Part shown: positions 46,401 through 56,626 of the stretch, in pieces
How positions within the stretch are numbered: position 1 is the first letter of the stretch
Layout: each line of letters starts with the position of its first letter
Origin: Hedera helix
Taxonomy: Eukaryota > Streptophyta > Magnoliopsida > Apiales > Araliaceae
Assembly (NCBI GenBank): GCA_947179155.2
Contig: OX359282.1
Span: 3,030,001-3,094,000, forward strand
DNA length: 64,000 bases
Reading direction: 5' to 3'
Notes under the pieces: model-generated
Told to the model about the DNA's origin: nothing
The model's database searches: none
What the model saw: the letters and a program-made list of their open reading frames with translations, nothing else
Position numbers and translations under genes: made by a program

Positions 46401-46768
46401 TCGGAGTATCTTCTCCGAGAGTCTTAAACTTTGATGAAATCCTCAATAGCGAAGGTCTTCGGTTGAACCTCGACTTATTGGAAGAGGAACGTGATTCAGT
46501 AGTCCTCTGATTGGCTGCTTATCAACAACGAACTGCTCGGCATTTTAACAAAAATGTCAAAAGAAGGTCATTCAATGTGGGCGATCTAGTTCTTCGGCAA
46601 GCTGAGGCATCCACCCCTCGGGAAACCGGCAAACTGATGCCAACATGGGAAGGACCATACTTAGTGATCGAAGTATTGAAGGCCGGAACTTACAAGCTTC
46701 AGGGCATGGATGGAAAAAATGTTCCAAATACTTGGCATGCTGTTCGGCTTCGTAGGTATTATCAGTAA
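43466..46768 (+). pseudogene. Pol of the Tat element: RT, two RNase H domains, integrase (broken by TGA)
   Basis: The first open part (43466-46510, 1014 codons) overlaps gag by 11 bases in the +1 frame. RT lies at about residues 100-300 with YVDD at 242-245. The usual RNase H is at about 375-500, and a second, archaeal-type RNase H at about 533-660 (LFVDGSA, EYEAL, YSDSQL). The integrase zinc finger (H-H-C-C) is at about 754-797 and the core at about 815-930. In the core the expected first catalytic Asp is a Tyr (codon TAC at 45935-45937). A TGA at 46508-46510 interrupts the frame, and 46511-46768 continues it in phase for 85 codons to the normal end of integrase (RLRRYYQ). Confidence 0.93.
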
Positions 46769-47119
46769 TTTAGAATTTTGTACTTAGTCAAATTTTGAGG
46801 CTATCATTGAAGCCTATAGAATTTTGTACATAGTCAATTCTTGAGGCTATCTTTTAAGCCGATCATATGTTATCTTTTCGATATTAATGAGAATATTTTT
46901 TATCATCTGGTCTTTGTATTACTATTTTGATACACACTTTAAAATTAATCTGCTAGCCTCATCGGATCTACATTCGATCAGGCTAGTGGGGGGCGAAGCA
47001 GTATAAGTGAACAGTTGTACATACAGATGATAGAATAAAACTCATGAGAAAAGATAAGTCATTCAATTCATAAATGTTGAAAGGTTTACAAAAAAAAAAT
47101 ATAGCAAAAACTTTAAAAA
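46769..47119 (+). other. Region between pol and the antisense gene
   Basis: It contains two copies of an AATTTTGTAC-TTAGTCAA-type phrase and a GCCTCATCGGATC/GATCAGGCTAG inverted pair. No ORF is seen. Confidence 0.5.
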
Positions 47120-49354
47120 TCAGTCCTCGGGAAATACAATTCTCAGCTGATCGGGATCATGACCCTTCTCCCTGGCAAGCTCGCGAGCGTATTCGAACCC
47201 ATCGCTGAATTTGTTCACAACAGATGATAAGATATCGGCCTGAAATTGATCTGAGGCCTTATATTCGTCTATCACCTTCTGTTTGAGCTCGGGAATCAGG
47301 ACACTCGGGGAGGCGGCGGCAATCGGTCCTCTTAACCAATCGGCTTCTTTAGCACCCCAGCCTTCGACGATCAGTTCAACATTGTCTTTCAGATTCTTCA
47401 TCTAATCAGTCTGAAGTTGGATAATATTTTCCGATTGGGTCAAGAGAATCTTCTGACTTTGGAGTTGGGCCTCAAGCTCGTTCTTGTTATTTTCCAGCTG
47501 GATCTTCTTGAGCTCTTTGGCCTGCACCATATCCATAGCATGGGCATTCGCCTTCTCCAGATCGATCACCCGGGCCGCCAGGCGTTCGATCTCCTTGTCC
47601 TTCTCAAGACGAGCCTCCCGGGCCGATTCATACTCCTGTTTCATGATATGGAAGGAGTCATGCATGGCCTTGAGCTGGTCTTTGGTCTTCTGATGGTTAT
47701 TCAGAGCCTCAGCATGCCCTTTGCTGCTTTCCTCGGCTCTTCTCTCCAGAACCTTCTGCTCATCAGAAACCCTTAGGAGAATTGCATTTCCCTGAAAAGA
47801 AAAGGTTGAACGATGAATGAGTCAGAAAGATAACCAGTTCAAATAAGAAAATCTTGCAGGCAGATCCTTACCTTCGCATGGCAGGAGAACAACATCTCCA
47901 TAAGCGTCTTCAGATCGGCACCCTCGGTACCATCTTCGACGAACGGGATCATCGACATACCCAAGGACTGCATATTGATCCCCTCCTCGGGTCTTGAACT
48001 CCCGGTCGGCATGGGGGGATCTATCGGCCCGCTTTGGGTGCTGGGGGGTTCTTGACCTTCAGCAGGTCTTTTCCCTTTATTTTGAGGAGGGGGAGCAAGA
48101 CATTCCTCTGACTGCCTGGCGACGCTTCGCTCGGCGGAAGGAATTGATGAACTTCCTTGAGGAGCAGAAGTTTGTTGGGTTCTTGCCTCCAGGACTGACG
48201 TTAGAACCAGCCTTCTCCTCTTTATTTTTGGTCTGCCGGCCCCCGAGTCCTTGGCAGCAGTTTTCTCTCCTTTGGTGGGCTTAATAGTATCACCCACCTT
48301 AGAAGATCCCGTGGCCATCTCGGGATTGGCGGCGGCCTTGGTGGAGTCCTTGGGTTTTGCAGCCCTCATGTTTCGGCTCGCCTTCAGCTTATCGGCGGCA
48401 CTCATCTTCACCCTCGGGACTCCAGCTGCTTCTATTATGGCTTCGTTATCGAGATGCTTTCCTTGGTCAGCCACTGCAAGGCAATCAGAACAACAGAATG
48501 AGTATATAAAAAAATGTTCAGAATAAAGGAGCAAGCATGGCAGAGAACTTACAACCAAAGGAGTACAACCAGTTTTGGTCGTTAAGGAGGTTCCGATCCC
48601 ACTTCACAGATGGTCTCTTGGAATATAAGACCTCGAACTCTTCTAGCCTTGCCCGAGAGATTTTCTTCGGATTTAGCTGGTCTTTGTTCGGGTCTGACCA
48701 AGGTCCGACCATCTCAGTGTCCGGCCCCTTAATGAAAAACCAATCCACGTGCCACCCTTTATTACTCGAGGGGGTCTCCATCAGGGTATCCCTTCCAGGG
48801 TTCTTCATCACCGTGAAAAACCCTTTTTCCTTATTATTGGTAATGGAAAAGAATTGAAAAAAGAAATCTATGGCTGGGAGGGTTGATTCAGAAAAACAGA
48901 AGGCAATGAAACTATTTATGTGAATGAAGGAATTGGGGGATAGTTGGTTCAAACTGAGCCCCGTCGTATGAAGTAACTCCAATACGAAGGGGCGAAGAGG
49001 GAATCGGACCCCATAGATCAGTGACTGCCTATGGATTGGAATCCATCCCCCTTCGAGCTGGTAGTACATTCTCTCCCCCGCCCCGGGTCTTTTGATTTCG
49101 TATGTTTCGGGGATATAAAATTTTGTGGGGGCTAAATCGAAATATTAGTTCCGGATTGAAGAAGGGATGTTGGCTACTCTATACAGGATATTAAAATACT
49201 TTTTCCTATTGTACTCCTCTACATCCATTATCCTGGTGATTACCACGGGTTTCCATGGTTGTCCCTCTGGGATCCCCGTTTCGGCAACAGTAACTTCGTC
49301 TTCAACCCGGGAAGACGAAGCTTGAGCCCTTGTATCTTGGGTACTTCCAGCCAT
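47120..49354 (-). pseudogene. Spliced antisense gene of the Tat element (three exons, two in-frame stops)
   Basis: On the minus strand, exon 1 is 49354-48553, exon 2 is 48473-47872 and exon 3 is 47791-47120. Both introns are short (79 and 80 bases) with good borders (GT|AAGT...TTGCAG and AAG|GTAAGG...TTTTCAG), and both joins keep phase, giving 692 codons including the final stop. Exon 1 resembles the plant 'putative gypsy-type transposon' domain family (PF04195-like, from memory). Exon 2 is Lys/Ala/Pro-rich and disordered. Exon 3 forms a long coiled coil. A TAA at 49145-49147 and a TAG at 47402-47404 interrupt it. Antisense ORFs in the 3' region are known in some Tat elements. Tandem repeats upstream at 49880-50078 may lie in its promoter. 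Confidence 0.8.
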
Positions 49355-49879
49355 TAAGGGGTATTAAAGAAAAGGGGTAAAGAACTTACTTGATTTCAGT
49401 AAGGAGATCGATTGAAAAACAACGAAGCAGGAATGATGGAATTGGATCTGGGAATGAAATTATTCTCTCTCAAACGTCCTTTCTCTCGTGATAAGTTACT
49501 TCTGATAAAAAGACGATTTGTTGGAAATGACCCCTTTTATCTTGATTCAAGCGTGGCAACGGTTCGGATGGAAACGATCTGACGGATGAGGCGCACGCGC
49601 AGTATTTACTACGGCGTAATAAATGCTCCTTCCCGCGCACGTTTCGTTAGCTAACTGGACGCGGATTTCGAAATTTAAAAATGTTCTTGTTATACGAAGC
49701 GGCCGTGCAAGCTATTGGGCCAGATTTGTTGGGTTGAAGAAGCAAAACTTTGGGCTTAATTGGCACATAGATTATTGGGCTGAGCACAGTGGGCTTAGCA
49801 AATATTTGGGCCTGGTGATTGCGTTTGACCCAACGTTTGAAATTTCGTTCAAAAGGGCCCAGGGTCGCTTCGCAAAAAC

Positions 49880-50078
49880 CTTTCCCATCGGTTTGATGCC
49901 TCCGGGCTCCCGATGGAGCTTTCTCATCGATCTGATGCCTCCGGTCTCCCGATGGCGCTTTCCCATCGGTTTTGGATGCCTCCGGGCACCCGATGGAGCT
50001 TTCCCATCGGTCTGATGCCTCCGGTCTCCCGATGGTGCTTTCCCATCGGTTTTGGATGCCTCCGGGATCCCGATGGAG
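49880..50078. repeat. 3' tandem repeats of the Tat element (39/41-bp units, five copies)
   Basis: Five units begin CTTTCCCATCGG (or a close variant) and end CCCGATGG plus two bases. Their lengths are 39, 39, 41, 39 and 41 bases, and the last four form two 80-bp pairs of alternating types. Each has the inverted pair CCATCGG and CCGATGG. Short plus and minus frames here are artefacts. Variable tandem repeats before the 3' LTR are known in Tat elements. Confidence 0.93.
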
Positions 50079-50259
50079 CTTTCCTCCTCTGTTACGTTGC
50101 CCCAGAATTCTTGTAAAGTTCAAGGAGGGTTTGCCTTCGGTCTAATATCTTCTGTGTTCCTACATTTGGATTCCCGAAGAGTTAATTTCCTTCTGGATCT
50201 GATCGTTTATATATACTTTTGGAGTAATTCATTCTACTCCCCCAGCACATTTATGTACT

Positions 50260-50273
50260 AAGGGAGTGGGGGG
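50260..50273 (+). other. Polypurine tract of the Tat element
   Basis: AAGGGAGTGGGGGG lies three bases before the 3' LTR start (TGTTAGG at 50277). Confidence 0.8.
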
Positions 50274-50276
50274 CAA

Positions 50277-50764
50277 TGTTAGGATGAATATTTCGCTAAG
50301 CCTGGTCTGGTAAATCTATGATGGGCTAGGCCCAACGGACCGTCAGCTTGACAAATTCTTATGAGGACTTCTAAGTCCAATAGGCTTGGGATAGGTCCCT
50401 AACCTGTCTGGACTGTGGCTATTTACTATATCTAATCCGAATTAGAATAGGAGTCAGGTTCTTAGAGGGTTTAGGAGATTACCTTCCTATTCAAACTATA
50501 CCACGTTGATGGACAATCCCAAAGGGAGTCGGTAAGAGTCAGGTATACACTATAAATACCCAGTCAATGATGGAGGAAAAGGTTACACACACATGCATAT
50601 TATTACTATACTAAATACTTGGATCTCCATTGTTGACCTTTCTTAAACCCTTCACTAACTCTTACACCGGAGGAGTCCACCAACGGCCCAAGCCGTTGGG
50701 ACTTTTGTGCAGGTATCCTATCCGGACGGCTAACAGGACAGCCGGACAAAACTAGGTGTCAACA
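50277..50764 (+). repeat. 3' LTR of the Tat element
   Basis: Same length (488 bp) as the 5' LTR with about seven substitutions. It ends GGTGTCAACA and is followed by CTCAG. Confidence 0.95.
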
Positions 50765-50854
50765 CTCAGGTATCCCAACTTTTACTGCAACATACCGACT
50801 TTCAGTATCCCTTTAAATTCACCAAACACCCTACAAATACATTTATGCATATAT

Positions 50855-51055
50855 ATAGGGAATTGATATTTCCATAAGAAAAATTGATATTTTTATCAGG
50901 GACATGAATAGTAAGTGAGACTCACATTCATGCCATCATGTGATCTTGTGAAAATATCAATTCCCTGTATATTAATATGACTCACCTTCATGTCATCATG
51001 TGAGTAGAGTTTTGTAAAAATATTATTTTTTCTTGTGAACATCAATTCCCTATAT
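50855..51055. mobile_element. MITE with TAGGGAATTGATATTT ends, partly duplicated
   Basis: A left end (TAGGGAATTGATATTT at 50857) pairs with AAATATCAATTCCCTGTA at about 50952-50970 and again with ATCAATTCCCTATA at 51040-51055. The segment with TCATGTCATCATGTGA is present twice, so the right half seems tandemly duplicated. A related end occurs at 18478. Confidence 0.6.
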
Positions 51056-51080
51056 ATATATATATATATACGTGGGGTGG

Positions 51081-51770
51081 GAGTGATTCATAGCAACCAT
51101 TTGCTATGACAATTTTTTCTGATCTTATACCATTGAAAATGTGATCTAATAACTAATTTTAAAATCAACTTTTTCCTAGCCAACACTAAGAGTAGCGGCC
51201 ATAAAAAAATTTGAATTTTTTTCTCGAGCCGCTTCTAGGATTAGCAGCCGAAAAAAATTACCAAATTAACCTATTGACCTCCACTCCTACTGGCAGCTTG
51301 GAACTTGCCACTGCAAACGTAAAGTGTAGGGTTTGGGCCTGACTGTCGCTAGGCTACTCCTATCAATAGTCAGGGAAGGAACTATCCTCCACTAGGAGTA
51401 GCGGTCATACCCAAACTCAAAACAACATGTGATAATTATAACATGTATAGGCTGTTAACCCTAATGATAATAGTAAGTCTCATCAATTATAGCATGTATA
51501 GATTGCTAACCCTAATACTAATACAATTATAAGGTGAAAATAATTACAGTTAGAACATAATATAGAAAGATGAAAACTGAAGACTTCTCAACCACATAAA
51601 TTCTTGCTAGGCCTAACCTGCTCATCTCATTTCAAAATTGGAAGCAACCTAAATAATTTAGATATAATTAAAAATCTCTTATCCTCTTTATAGTTAATTA
51701 CTCACTATCAATATACTTATTAGATATTTTCAAAAATTGACCAACTATATTTATTGAGGAGACATAATAT
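51081..51770 (+). repeat. Left terminal inverted repeat
   Basis: The end itself is a hairpin (CATAGCAA-CCAT-TTGCTATG). The arm carries several variants of a short palindromic motif of the form CACTAGGAGTAGCGG (51190, 51230, 51280, 51390 and others), each on alternating strands. Confidence 0.75.
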
Positions 51771-52689
51771 ACTATTCCTTTTTTTCTAAATGTAATATTA
51801 ATATATAATTTATAAAATTAATTTAATATATTTTAAAATTCAAAATATAGATTAATTAATTTAATTTTAAAAAATATCAAAAATTTTAAATTATCTAAAT
51901 AATATCATTAATTACAAATTTATTATTTTAAAATTTCAAATGTCGACTTGGTCATATTCCAACCTTGTGTATTGATGATAACTTTGTTATTGAACTAAGC
52001 TGTGCAGTTTTGTATCTACAAGTTTCTAATAGTAGGATAAAAATAGTGATACATAAAATCGTATTGACACTATTGTACTGAAATAAAGAACTATGAGAAG
52101 CTAATTGGATTGAAGATCTAGAATTAATGAATTGAGTCTCTAGGTTTCCAATGTAAAATCCTAATTTTAATTATATCTCAATCAAGACTCTAGAATTTGT
52201 ATTACATTGATCATGGTAATAATTATAAAAATAATTAATAGAGCTTTTAAAATTAATTAGGGTCAAATATTTACTAATGGGAAGTTAACTTAAAAAAGCT
52301 GATTTTTAATCTTCTTTCATAATTAGAGGAGTTAATTTGAAAATAGATTTTAATATATATTTTCTACATAAAATCTATAATCATATATTTTGAAATTGAG
52401 ATTTCTATTGATTTGACTTTCCATAATCTTTTTGATTAATTGAGCTAATCTATTTTCATATCATCATATAAATTAATCATGTTGATTGGATTCTCCATAA
52501 TCATGAAAGTAGTTAATTAATAATGGAAACAATTAATTTAGCTTTCAAAATTAATATGAGTTAAAAAGATAATAAAATCTTTTTTGAAAGGCTAATTATT
52601 AGTTATTCCCATATTTATATGAGCTCAATTGAAAACATAGTTTTTGGTAAGATCTCCTATAAAATTTGTCACCTTATCACATGGAATTG

Positions 52690-52790
52690 AGTTATTGAAC
52701 TTTCACTAAAACAAATCTGTTTGGCCGAGACTTAATTAAAGGGATATGAATAGAGACATGAGTTGTCCATTATTAGATTGAGCTAATCAT
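52690..52790 (+). repeat. Direct repeat, left copy
   Basis: TTAATTAAAGGGATATGAAT and TTGTCCATTATTAGATTGAG here recur in similar form at 53775-53835. The two copies bracket the microsatellite. Confidence 0.7.
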
Positions 52791-52911
52791 ATATATATAT
52801 ATAATAAAATAAAACATATTTTGAATCTAAAAGTATAAAGACTGTTCAGATTCTTTCAACTTAATCTAATGGCTCACATTTCATCTCACAAAAAAATTCA
52901 CTCTTACACTA

Positions 52912-52976
52912 TAATAATAATAATAATAATAATTACAATAATAGTAATAATAATAATAGTAGTAGTAGTAGTAGTA

Positions 52977-53009
<33 letters not shown>

Positions 53010-53041
53010 GTAATAACAATAATTATTATAATAATAATTAA

Positions 53042-53075
<34 letters not shown>

Positions 53076-53126
53076 TAATAATAATAATAATAATTACAAT
53101 AATAGTAATAACAATAATAATAGTAA

Positions 53127-53167
<41 letters not shown>

Positions 53168-53234
53168 ATAATAATAATAATAATAATAATAATTGTAATA
53201 ATAATAATAATAATTGTAATAACAATAATATTAA

Positions 53235-53312
<78 letters not shown>

Positions 53313-53364
53313 TAATAGTAATAATAATACTGATAATAATAATAGCCATAATAATAATAATAAC

Positions 53365-53404
<40 letters not shown>

Positions 53405-53448
53405 GTAATAGTAATAATTATTATTATTGTAATAATAATTATAATAAT

Positions 53449-53491
<43 letters not shown>

Positions 53492-53632
53492 TCGATAATA
53501 ATAATAATACTGATAATAATAATATCCATAATAATAAAAATACTAATAATAATAATAATACTAATAATAATGATAATAATAATAGTAATAACTATAATAA
53601 TAATAATTATTATTATTATTATTATTATTTTT
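52912..53632. repeat. (AAT)n microsatellite with interspersed (AGT)n blocks
   Basis: AATAAT units are interrupted by three pure AGT blocks (at about 52958-52978, 53128-53166 and 53236-53272) and by single ACA, GAT and CCA variants. Long poly-Ile and poly-Thr frames on either strand are artefacts. Confidence 0.95.
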
Positions 53633-53774
53633 ATATTTTATAATTTCCTTAATAATAATATAGCTAATAATAATATTTTTATTTTTTAAATATTAATTTA
53701 ATTTTTTATTATACCGTATATTTAGACACGGACAATTACTGATATATATATATATATATATATATACATGAAAT

Positions 53775-54770
53775 CTATTTTGTTGGCCGCAACTAATTAA
53801 AGGGATATGGATTGTCCATTATTAAATTGAGCTTTCCATGTTGATTGTGCTCATCAATATGCATATTAAATCAAATCAACCACGTGGACTATAACTTAAT
53901 GGAAGGATTAAGACTTGGGATGGAAATCTATTTAAAGAAATATGAATTGTCCTTTGATTATTATGGAATCTGCTCATTGGTCATAACGGTAACAATACTG
54001 AAATTCTGTTTTGCAATTAAAACTGTTTCCATACTTGTTTTTGTAATTATAACGGCTATATCTTATTTGGGTATAAAAATAATAACAGTCCACTAGCCGT
54101 GAAAGACACATATACACAGAAAAATTATTCAAAATATTCCTGAAAAATTACTCTTCACATATTCTTGCCAAGCAATATTTTTCGTGGAGTATATAGCATC
54201 AAGCTGCGGTTTTCAAGTATAATTAATTCATATTGCGCTTAAACTAATGATATCTTTTCATAATACTTTGATCATTGCATATTAGTTGGGAATTAAATTT
54301 TGATATAATTATTGTTTTGATTATAAATTATTTGTGTAATCATAATCTACTTATAGCAAGGTTTTGATAGACTAGGGGTTTAATCTATCAGATTTCTAAT
54401 CCAAGTTGGATTAAGGGTTTTTTTAACAAGTTGAATAAGCCATCAAAGGTTGTAGGAACTTTATTTAATAAAAGTAAATTATTTTTCAAAAATGCGACAG
54501 TAAACAATTTTTTGACAGTATTGATAAAATTGTGAACTATCAAGCTGAATTTATAAATACAGTAGACTGCATTCTTAAGAGAATATTTAAATTACAAAAT
54601 TTTGATATTATTTGTTCCACACTTATTCAACTCCCCCTTATAAGTGTGCCTTTCTGAATTTCATCAAATATATCTTCTTAATTTTGAATTTTAATTAATA
54701 AATTTAAACATGAAATCACAGTAAAAGAATTGGGATATTGGAGGAAACTATAACTTTTTAAAAATGTTTT
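53775..54770 (+). other. AT-rich interior of the long-TIR element, with promoter-like signals
   Basis: After the right copy of the direct repeat, a TATA-like GTATAAAAAT lies at about 54070, followed by ACACATATACACAG, a layout like a promoter or an LTR fragment. No coding region is visible. Confidence 0.3.
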
Positions 54771-54774
54771 TCAT

Positions 54775-55367
54775 CTCCTCAATAAATATAGTTGATCAAT
54801 TTTTGAAAATAATTTTTTATTATTTCTAAATTTAGGTTGCTTCCAATTTTGTAATGGGATAAGCAAGTTAGGCCTAGCAATAATTTATATAGTTGAGAAG
54901 TCTTTATTCAGTTTTTATCTTTCTATATTATGTTCTACCTTTAATTAATTAGTGTTATAATTGGCATCGTTTTGGGTTTTGGGTTTGTGTTTGACCGCTA
55001 CTTCTAATGGCGGCCAGAAAATCAAAATGGCGCAATTTTGATTCCTTCCCTGATCGCCACTAGAAGTAGCGGCTAGGCTCAAACCCAAAACAATGTCATT
55101 TTTACATTACCCGATTTTATGTCGATGACGACAAGTTCTGAGCCACTACTAAGAATGGCGACTAAAAGGTTAATTTGGTAATTTTTTTTCGAATGCTACT
55201 CCTAGTGGCGACACTGGAAAAAAAATTCAAAATTTTTTTTGGCTGCTATTATTAGTGGCTGCCAGGAAAAAATTGATTTTAAAATTAATCGTTAGATTAC
55301 TTTGTCAACGGTATAAGATCAATTTGCTGAAACAGTTGTCATAGCAAATGGTTGCTATGAATCACTC
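54775..55367 (-). repeat. Right terminal inverted repeat
   Basis: Inverted counterpart of 51081-51770, shorter by about 100 bases. It carries the same motif series (CACTAGAAGTAGCGGC, CTACTCCTAGTGGCG, TTATTAGTGGCTGCC). Confidence 0.75.
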
Positions 55368-55454
55368 TCCATATATCCGGCTTGCTTGCCCATCCATCTA
55401 TTTCTCCGGTTTGCTTGAATAATAATATAGCAAATATTTGTTATGGATAATGTA

Positions 55455-55487
<33 letters not shown>

Positions 55488-55504
55488 CACGCGCGCGCAC
55501 GCGT
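55455..55504. repeat. 50-bp strictly alternating purine-pyrimidine tract
   Basis: (AT)n passes into (GT)n and then (GC/AC)n without breaking the alternation. Such tracts are the best known Z-DNA formers. Confidence 0.95.
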
Positions 55505-56044
55505 TCCCCATTGTATTAGCCAAGCTGACTCTAAATCACGCTAAAAACAACATTGATTTTTTATTGAGTCTTTCTATATTTATTCATAAATCTTACTCAC
55601 AAAAAAGATAAAGAAGTATGACCCCACTATATTTATCTTAATAATTAAAAGTAGAATTACACTCCTTTATTTTTTTTTGCGAGTAAATTTTGTGAGTAAA
55701 ATTTATAAATAAGTCTAGAATTTTTCTTTTTTGTTTTCCATAAAATCCAACCGTACATGAAAAGAACATGAAAACATAGAAAGACCTGCCAATTTTATGT
55801 AATTATGTGGACTAAACCCCCTCGTTTTGTAAAAATTAAACGAGTTGAGCTGAGATTTAAATAAATAAAAAATTAATCTGCTTCCTGAATTCTTTACTTC
55901 TTCTTTTTTTTCCTCCTTTATAAAATTCACAAACACAACATTTTAGGAGGAATAATAGTACATCTCTCCCAAATCTAATGAGTTTTGAAAATGTTCAAAT
56001 TTGATGATGTGGAGCCCCCGTCTAATTCGTTCAATATTAGACAC

Positions 56045-56075
<31 letters not shown>

Positions 56076-56082
56076 GACGTAT
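55505..56082 (+). promoter_or_regulatory. Upstream region of the EIL3-like gene
   Basis: There is no gene here. It includes an AT repeat at about 56047-56070. Short minus-strand frames across it are not convincing. Confidence 0.4.
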
Positions 56083-56092
56083 ATATAAATAC
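56083..56092 (+). promoter_or_regulatory. TATA box of the EIL3-like gene
   Basis: TATATAAATA lies about 540 bases before the start codon and about 100 bases before a plausible leader exon ending at 56221. Confidence 0.55.
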
Positions 56093-56186
56093 TTCTAATT
56101 CTTTTCTTTCTCCTCTCTTTTTATCCATCTTCTGATAGCTGAAGAAGACGATTAGGGGTTTAAAGGTGCCACACCAAATAGATTTC

Positions 56187-56221
56187 ATGGGTATAATTGA
56201 AGATATTGTGGCAGATATCAG
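56187..56221 (+). other. Possible upstream ORF in the leader exon
   Basis: An ATG at 56187 opens MGIIEDIVADI and runs into a donor (CAG|GTGAGG) at 56222. If spliced to the acceptor TTCAAG ending at 56622, the frame closes at a TGA directly before the main ATG (TTGAATGG). This is a hand prediction. Confidence 0.35.
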
Positions 56222-56626
56222 GTGAGGATTTTGCATCTTTCCAAACGCCAATTGTTTCAATTTTTTAACTTGGTTCTCTTTCATCTCTTTGTATAATCCC
56301 TATTCTGTTCCCTTGTGAAAACTGTTTGTACAATTGGACGAGGTCGAAGCTTTTGAAATTTTTAATTGGTTTAATGAATTTTTGAATCCTTTTATTGGAT
56401 AGCTTAAAAAATTGATATTGAAATTGAGAAAGTGGGCATCTTTTGTATAAATTATTATTACCCTTTGTTTCAATCTACTCCAGGTATTGAGAAGTTGATG
56501 TATTGGGTTAACTAGCTCTGAATTCTGTGTATTGATTTGTGTTTTTATTGAAATATGGGTTTTTGATCAAATGAAATATTAGAAATGCATTAGGTTTTAT
56601 TTAGTTTGTACTGTAATTCAAGTTGA

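Larger units (their letters stand above)
40863..50764 (+). mobile_element. Ty3/gypsy LTR retrotransposon of the Tat group, complete (9902 bp), inactivated
   Basis: Two 488-bp LTRs (40863-41350 and 50277-50764) differ at about seven sites, mostly C/T or G/A. The edges are CTCAA and CTCAG, a 5-bp target duplication with one change. Inside lie gag-protease, a pol with two RNase H domains, a spliced antisense gene and 3' tandem repeats. This layout, the CCHC-variant zinc finger and the second RNase H of archaeal type are Tat hallmarks. It is disabled by a frameshift between protease and RT, a lost catalytic Asp in integrase and a TGA near the end of pol. Confidence 0.95.
51081..55367. mobile_element. 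Long-TIR element (4.29 kb) without transposase
   Basis: The outer arms are inverted copies of each other. GAGTGATTCATAGCAACCAT starts the left arm, and its complement ends the right arm at 55367. Matching blocks continue inward: TTTTAAAATCAA with TTGATTTTAAAA; AATTACCAAATTAACC with GGTTAATTTGGTAATT; AGAACATAATATAGAAAGAT; AATTGGAAGCAACCTAAAT; and AACTATATTTATTGAGGAGA. The arms are 51081-51770 (690 bp) and 54775-55367 (593 bp). The centre holds the (AAT/AGT)n array and AT-rich DNA with no ORF. No target duplication was found. Long TIRs suggest a Mutator-like or foldback element. The class is an inference. Confidence 0.75.

Noticed and set aside
49623..50123. Frames of up to 158 codons on both strands before the Tat 3' LTR
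   Set aside because: They run through the 39/41-base tandem repeats and lack non-repeat protein features.
53038..53529. 163-codon poly-Ile/Thr frame on the minus strand
   Set aside because: Translation of the (AAT/AGT)n array.
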